Positions 60,758 through 64,000 of a stretch of DNA of 64,000 nt are shown piece by piece. This DNA comes from Candidatus Frackibacter sp. WG13. GTDB lineage: Bacteria; Bacillota; Halanaerobiia; Halobacteroidales; Acetohalobiaceae. How positions within the stretch are numbered: position 1 is the stretch's first letter; each line of letters begins with the position of its first letter. Under the pieces are notes generated by a model that saw nothing but the letters and a program-made list of their open reading frames with translations, was not told the DNA's origin and did not search any database. The stretch covers positions 1 through 64,000 of the forward strand of contig NZ_FOTT01000005.1 of NCBI RefSeq assembly GCF_900114655.1, written 5' to 3'. The translations under genes and the position numbers were made by a program.

Positions 60758-60879
60758 GTAATTAAGTAAATTTAAATTATTTGTAATTCGTCATAATTTC
60801 GTAAAAAAGATAGTATATAATTATAGATGTAAGTTAAAGAGGTACTTAGTAAATAATAAGTCCTCTCCTCATTAAGTAT

Positions 60880-60928
60880 TTTCTTGTTTAATCTTAGTTA
60901 ATGGGATCAACTAAGATTAAACAAGAAA
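60880..60928. repeat. Perfect 20-bp inverted repeat
   Basis: Arms TTTCTTGTTTAATCTTAGTT and AACTAAGATTAAACAAGAAA, loop AATGGGATC. It would form a stable stem in RNA; no T-run follows. It could be a terminator, an RNA processing site or a regulator site. Confidence 0.9.
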
Positions 60929-61020
60929 TAAGTTAAGAGAATTAAATTTTAAATCATATGTTTTCCCTTTTTTACCCCTTAAAAACTAATATTTACCCCT
61001 TTAGAGTTAAATTACCCCTT

Positions 61021-61052
61021 AAAGCTACCTGTTAAAGCAGGTAGCTTTTTTC
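61021..61052 (+). terminator. Rho-independent terminator
   Basis: AAAGCTACCTG (61021-61031) and CAGGTAGCTTT (61038-61048) form a perfect 11-bp stem followed by TTT. No gene lies within 250 bp upstream, so it may end an untranslated RNA or the kinase transcript. Confidence 0.9.
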
Positions 61053-61109
61053 ATATTTTTATATTAACTTAATATATATAGAATATAACTTTAATTAGAA
61101 GGTGAAAAG

Positions 61110-61697
61110 TTGACAATTAATTCTTTATTCAATAATTTCATTGCCGTCTTTTTTGCAGGGATAAGTATTAAATTGATGGATGATTACCTAGATCAAAATT
61201 TAGATGAATTGATCGGAAAACAGACATTAGCTATTAAATTAAGGCGAGCTACTATCCCTTATGCTTTACTTTCGTTTTCTTTAAGTGTTATCTTGAATAT
61301 TCAGTGGGCCATTTCATTATTTTGGGGTAGTTATATTATAGGGATGGGAAATGATTTAAGTAATTCTTTACCTTCTGGTTTGAAAGCATATCAAGAAAGT
61401 ATCATACTCTTTAGTATAGGCTGTTTTTTATTACCTATTTATGAATTAATCTCTTCAATCCTAATTATATTTAATCTTCAATTAATAGATGATTTAATAG
61501 ATGCTAAAAAGGATGAGCAAATTTTTCATCGAAATTTTACTCATATCTTAGGAGAACGTCAGGCTATTTTGTTAATATTAATTATTTTAGTTCTAAATCT
61601 TTATCTTCATTTTGAGAAAACTATATTAGTCTTTTTAACAACTCCTTTAGTTATCTTCTTATTAGAAGATGAAGGTGGTGAAGAAGGTGGAGATTAA
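61110..61697 (+). CDS. Membrane protein, UbiA-like fragment
   Basis: 195 aa from TTG 61110 (GAAGGTGAAA upstream). Five or six hydrophobic segments. Acidic motifs KLMDDYLDQNLDE (~22-34) and LIDDLIDAKKDE (~130-141) are like the paired DDxxD sites of UbiA prenyltransferases, spaced as expected, but the protein is shorter than UbiA (~290 aa) and lacks the flanking NDxxD context. I therefore only call it UbiA-like. The acidic end (EDEGGEEGGD) overlaps the start of the next gene by 29 bp. Possibly a conserved gene next to hfq in this lineage. Confidence 0.6.
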   Translation: MTINSLFNNFIAVFFAGISIKLMDDYLDQNLDELIGKQTLAIKLRRATIPYALLSFSLSVILNIQWAISLFWGSYIIGMGNDLSNSLPSGLKAYQESIILFSIGCFLLPIYELISSILIIFNLQLIDDLIDAKKDEQIFHRNFTHILGERQAILLILIILVLNLYLHFEKTILVFLTTPLVIFLLEDEGGEEGGD

Positions 61698-61902
61698 TCT
61701 TCTTATAATTGTAGCTATAATTTTTATATTAGGGATTGGCTATGCTATTGGTTATTATTTCGGCAAGCAAGATGGAATAAAAGAAGGAATATTAATAACT
61801 CCTATCTTATTAAGAGAAGAATCTTTACGAAAAGGTTCTTGTGTTCTCTGTCAGCAAGATAAAAATAGTGAATCTTTGCAGGTAAATAAGGAAGAGATGT
61901 AG
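61669..61902 (+). CDS. Small single-helix membrane protein
   Basis: 77 aa at most. ATG 61669 has no good ribosome site; GTG 61687 with GGTGG eight bases upstream is a likely shorter start. One membrane helix, INLLIIVAIIFILGIGYAIG, then GYYFGKQDGIKEG and a Cys pair in GSCVLCQQDK. Unknown family. It overlaps the previous gene and is 54 bp before hfq. Confidence 0.55.
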   Translation: MKVVKKVEINLLIIVAIIFILGIGYAIGYYFGKQDGIKEGILITPILLREESLRKGSCVLCQQDKNSESLQVNKEEM

Positions 61903-61956
61903 AAATAACATATTAGGAATGTATAAGGAATATATACAAAGGAGGCGTTAGTAAAT

Positions 61957-62205
61957 ATGAAGTCTCAAATTAATCTCCAAGACAGCTTTTTGAATCAAAT
62001 TCGCCGGGAAGGTACTTCAGTAACGATCTATTTAGTTAATGGCTTTCAGTTAACCGGTAAGGTAACAGGATTTGATAATTTCACAGTAATCTTAGACTCT
62101 AATGGTCAGCAACAGATGATTTATAAACACGCTATCTCCACTATTACCCCTCAAAAACCTATTGAAAGTTTATTTAAAGCCAATTGTGAAGATGAGAACA
62201 AGTAA
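61957..62205 (+). CDS. hfq: RNA chaperone Hfq
   Basis: Sm-like hexamer that binds A/U-rich RNA and small RNAs. 82 aa; ATG 61957 follows AAAGGAGGCG. Sm1 motif region with [20 protein letters not shown] and [18 protein letters not shown], and the Sm2 YKHAIS (the Y-K-H that binds the uridine end). Short C-terminal tail as in Firmicutes. Conserved miaA-hfq link is here split by four other genes. A terminator follows at 62251. Confidence 0.98.
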   Translation: MKSQINLQDSFLNQIRREGTSVTIYLVNGFQLTGKVTGFDNFTVILDSNGQQQMIYKHAISTITPQKPIESLFKANCEDENK

Positions 62206-62250
62206 TTTTTGGTCGTTAATAAAGAATTAATTTAGGAGAGAAATGGTCTT

Positions 62251-62290
62251 AACGGTTGATAGAAAATTCTATCAACCGTTTCTACATTTT
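62251..62290 (+). terminator. Terminator after hfq
   Basis: AACGGTTGATAGA (62251-62263) pairs perfectly with TCTATCAACCGTT (62268-62280), followed by TCTACATTTT. Confidence 0.85.
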
Positions 62291-62425
62291 CTACACTTAT
62301 AATCTATTTACTTCTTTCTTGATTTTTAAGGAGGAACTTCCGTTATTAAATAGAAGTAATTAAATAAGCAGTTATATTATAAAAGAACGATATAAATGAT
62401 ATAGAATAGGATGGTGTTGCAAATA

Positions 62426-63073
62426 ATGAAACGTATAAGTATTGTATCTATTATATCTCTATTTTTAATAATTTCTTTATTCAACAGCCCAATAGTTGCA
62501 GAAAGTAAATATAAAGCAGAATGGCAAGAATTAATTAAAAATAATCAAAAAATCATAAAGAAGAACGATGAAAAAGAGGATAAAAAAGAAGATAAGAATA
62601 TTAAAGCTCATTTTCGCTTAGGAGTTGCATATGCTAATTTGGGTAAGATAGACCGTGCTAAGAAGGAGTTTGATCTATTATCTGATTTAAATGATGGTCA
62701 GACAGCAAAAAGCATTATAAAGTATTATGAAGCAAGACTAGAAAAGAATCCTGATAATGCGATGTTTTTAAATTATTTAGGTTTTGCTAACTATGCCAGC
62801 CATAATTATAAAGTTTCATTAAAATTATTTAAGAAAATAATTAAAAATGATCCTAAAAATATTTGGTCTTATAATTATTTAGGAACTATCTATGGTAAAT
62901 TAGAAAAGTATGATCAAGCTGAAAAGGTCCTGCAAAAATCTTTAGAATTAGAGGAAAATAGATATACCCATTTCTTATTAGGGGCTGTATATTATAAACA
63001 AGGACGTATATTTAAAGCATTATACCATATCGGACAATCAGGAAAAGTAGCAACTAAATTATTAGAGTGGTAA
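62426..63073 (+). CDS. Secreted or membrane-anchored TPR protein
   Basis: 215 aa; ATG 62426 is preferred (GGATGGTG nine bases upstream) over ATG 62411, because it gives a proper signal sequence MKRISIVSIISLFLIISLFN with Ala-Glu cleavage near IVAES. The body has about four tetratricopeptide repeats (e.g. AHFRLGVAYANLGKIDRAKK, WSYNYLGTIYGKLEKYDQAE, THFLLGAVYYKQGRIFKALY), protein-binding scaffolds. Lys/Asp-rich linker after the signal. Partner unknown. 19 bp ahead of dinB. Confidence 0.8.
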   Translation: MKRISIVSIISLFLIISLFNSPIVAESKYKAEWQELIKNNQKIIKKNDEKEDKKEDKNIKAHFRLGVAYANLGKIDRAKKEFDLLSDLNDGQTAKSIIKYYEARLEKNPDNAMFLNYLGFANYASHNYKVSLKLFKKIIKNDPKNIWSYNYLGTIYGKLEKYDQAEKVLQKSLELEENRYTHFLLGAVYYKQGRIFKALYHIGQSGKVATKLLEW

Positions 63074-63092
63074 TCTTTTTGAGGTGTCAACA

Positions 63093-64000
63093 ATGGAACT
63101 AAATATTATTCATATTGATATGGATGCTTTCTATGCTGCCATAGAAATGAGAGATAATCCAAATTTAAGAGGAAAACCGGTTATTATTGGCGGTACTAGT
63201 CGACGAGGGGTAGTAAGTACTGCTTCTTATGAGGCTAGAGAGTATGGGATTCATTCTGCTATGCCCATGGCTAAAGCTAAAAAGTTATGTCCTAATGGGA
63301 TTATCATTCAACCTAATCACCAAAAATACAAGAAGGTATCAAAAGCTATTCATGATATCTTTAATGAGTACACTGATTTAGTTGAACCTTTAGCTTTAGA
63401 TGAAGCTTTTTTAGATGTAGAAGCTAATTCACAAAATAGCATCCAAGTTGGTCGAGAGATTCAGAGAAGAATTAAGAAAGAATTAAATTTAATAGCTTCA
63501 ATTGGGATTAGTTATAATAAATTTCTAGCTAAGTTAGCATCTGATTTTGATAAACCTAATGGTTTTAAGATTATTTCTCCTCAAAATGTTAATAGATTGT
63601 TATCGAAATTAGATGTCGAAGCATTATGGGGGGTAGGTCCTAAGACTGCTGCAAATTTGAAAGATCATAATTTATATAAAGTCAAAGATATAGTTGATAC
63701 TGACTTAGTATTTCTAATTAAGCAATTTGGCAAAAAAGGGTATCAGATATATCAATTAGCTCAAGGGAAGGACAAAAGAAAAGTTACTCCGCCAGGACTC
63801 CCTAAGTCTATCGGAAAAGAAACTACACTACGCATTGATACTAATGATAAAGTCCTTTTAAGCGAACATTTAAAAAAATTAAGTAAACAAGTAGCTGTTC
63901 GAGTACAGAATAAAGAAGTTCATGGTAAAACCGTAACTTTAAAATTAAAATATGAAGATTTTGAAGTATTATCTCGTAGTCAAACAGTTGATGATTACAT
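63093..64000 (+). CDS. dinB: DNA polymerase IV (partial, runs off the window)
   Basis: Y-family translesion polymerase. ATG 63093 follows GAGGTG; 302 codons are visible and no stop occurs before 64000, so the 3' end is missing (usual length ~350-400 aa). Catalytic motifs: HIDMDAFYAAIE (first Asp pair), RRGVVSTASYEAREYGIHSA (nucleotide-binding), LALDEAFLDV (second acids), then SIGISYNKFLAKLASDFDKP, a helix-hairpin-helix ALWGVGPKTAANL, and the start of the little finger domain. Complete in what is visible. Confidence 0.96.
   Translation, partial: MELNIIHIDMDAFYAAIEMRDNPNLRGKPVIIGGTSRRGVVSTASYEAREYGIHSAMPMAKAKKLCPNGIIIQPNHQKYKKVSKAIHDIFNEYTDLVEPLALDEAFLDVEANSQNSIQVGREIQRRIKKELNLIASIGISYNKFLAKLASDFDKPNGFKIISPQNVNRLLSKLDVEALWGVGPKTAANLKDHNLYKVKDIVDTDLVFLIKQFGKKGYQIYQLAQGKDKRKVTPPGLPKSIGKETTLRIDTNDKVLLSEHLKKLSKQVAVRVQNKEVHGKTVTLKLKYEDFEVLSRSQTVDDY

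Larger units (their letters stand above)
60758..61109. other. Intergenic region with long inverted repeat and triple direct repeat
   Basis: A perfect 20-bp inverted repeat (60880-60899 and 60909-60928, loop of 9) lies 123 bp after the kinase gene. Further on, (T/A)TTACCCCTT occurs at 60971-60980, 60992-61001 and 61011-61020, at 21- and 19-bp steps, on one face of the helix. A terminator at 61021-61051 comes next. No coding frame is present. Confidence 0.75.

Overview
The window is AT-rich, has strong purine-rich Shine-Dalgarno sites and densely packed genes. It carries Spo0E-like and SpoVK-like proteins and corrinoid methyltransferase genes of the kind acetogens use. Together these point to an anaerobic, endospore-forming low-GC Firmicute; by general flavour I would guess a halophilic Halanaerobiales/Halobacteroidaceae relative, but no rRNA or tRNA is present to confirm it. 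No CRISPR array, insertion sequence, tRNA or rRNA was found.

Layout. (1) 1-1.8 kb: ssb, a decayed PD-(D/E)XK ATPase tail and an unknown gene. (2) 2.0-23.7 kb: one unbroken plus-strand run of 13 genes with gaps of 0-26 bp. It encodes a large sigma-region-4/HARE-HTH protein and two companions sharing a C-terminal-type domain, a BREX type 4-like core (BrxP PAPS-reductase-like protein, DUF4007 protein, two giant BrxC/PglY-like ATPases, a second DUF4007-like protein, a small P-loop protein, PglZ, short BrxL), and then a cysteine desulfurase and a Se/S-carrier-like protein. No DNA methylase is present, so a sulfur-based DNA mark is the natural hypothesis. (3) 23.8-28.2 kb: small accessory genes (MazG-like hydrolase, two nucleotidyltransferases, PH-domain protein, SatD, DUF3307 membrane protein). 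(4) 28.2-36.0 kb: a complete Wadjet anti-plasmid system in the order jetD-jetA-jetB-jetC. (5) 36.3-40 kb: small, mostly housekeeping or envelope genes (YkvA, DUF2680 secreted protein, GH108 lysozyme, CBS pair, Spo0E-like) and two unlisted small minus-strand genes. (6) 40.3-48.5 kb: an O-demethylase-type corrinoid methyltransfer locus with one methyl-tetrahydrofolate methyltransferase, two corrinoid proteins, two UroD-fold methyltransferases, a DUF1638 protein, an MFS transporter and a GntR regulator broken by an in-frame TAA. Three copies of one operator motif link the two promoters. (7) 48.7-64 kb: core genes miaB, ylbF-like, mutS, mutL, miaA, spoVK-like, a GTPase, a PhoB/PhoR-type two-component system, hfq, a TPR lipoprotein/secreted protein and the start of dinB.

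How it works together. Regions 2-4 form a defence island between ssb and metabolic genes: a modification/exclusion system probably drawing sulfur from its own desulfurase, beside a plasmid-cleaving SMC system. Region 6 moves methyl groups from an imported methylated compound through corrinoid proteins to tetrahydrofolate. Region 7 is the conserved mutSL-miaA-hfq neighbourhood with a two-component insertion. All functions are read from motifs and context; no database search was possible.
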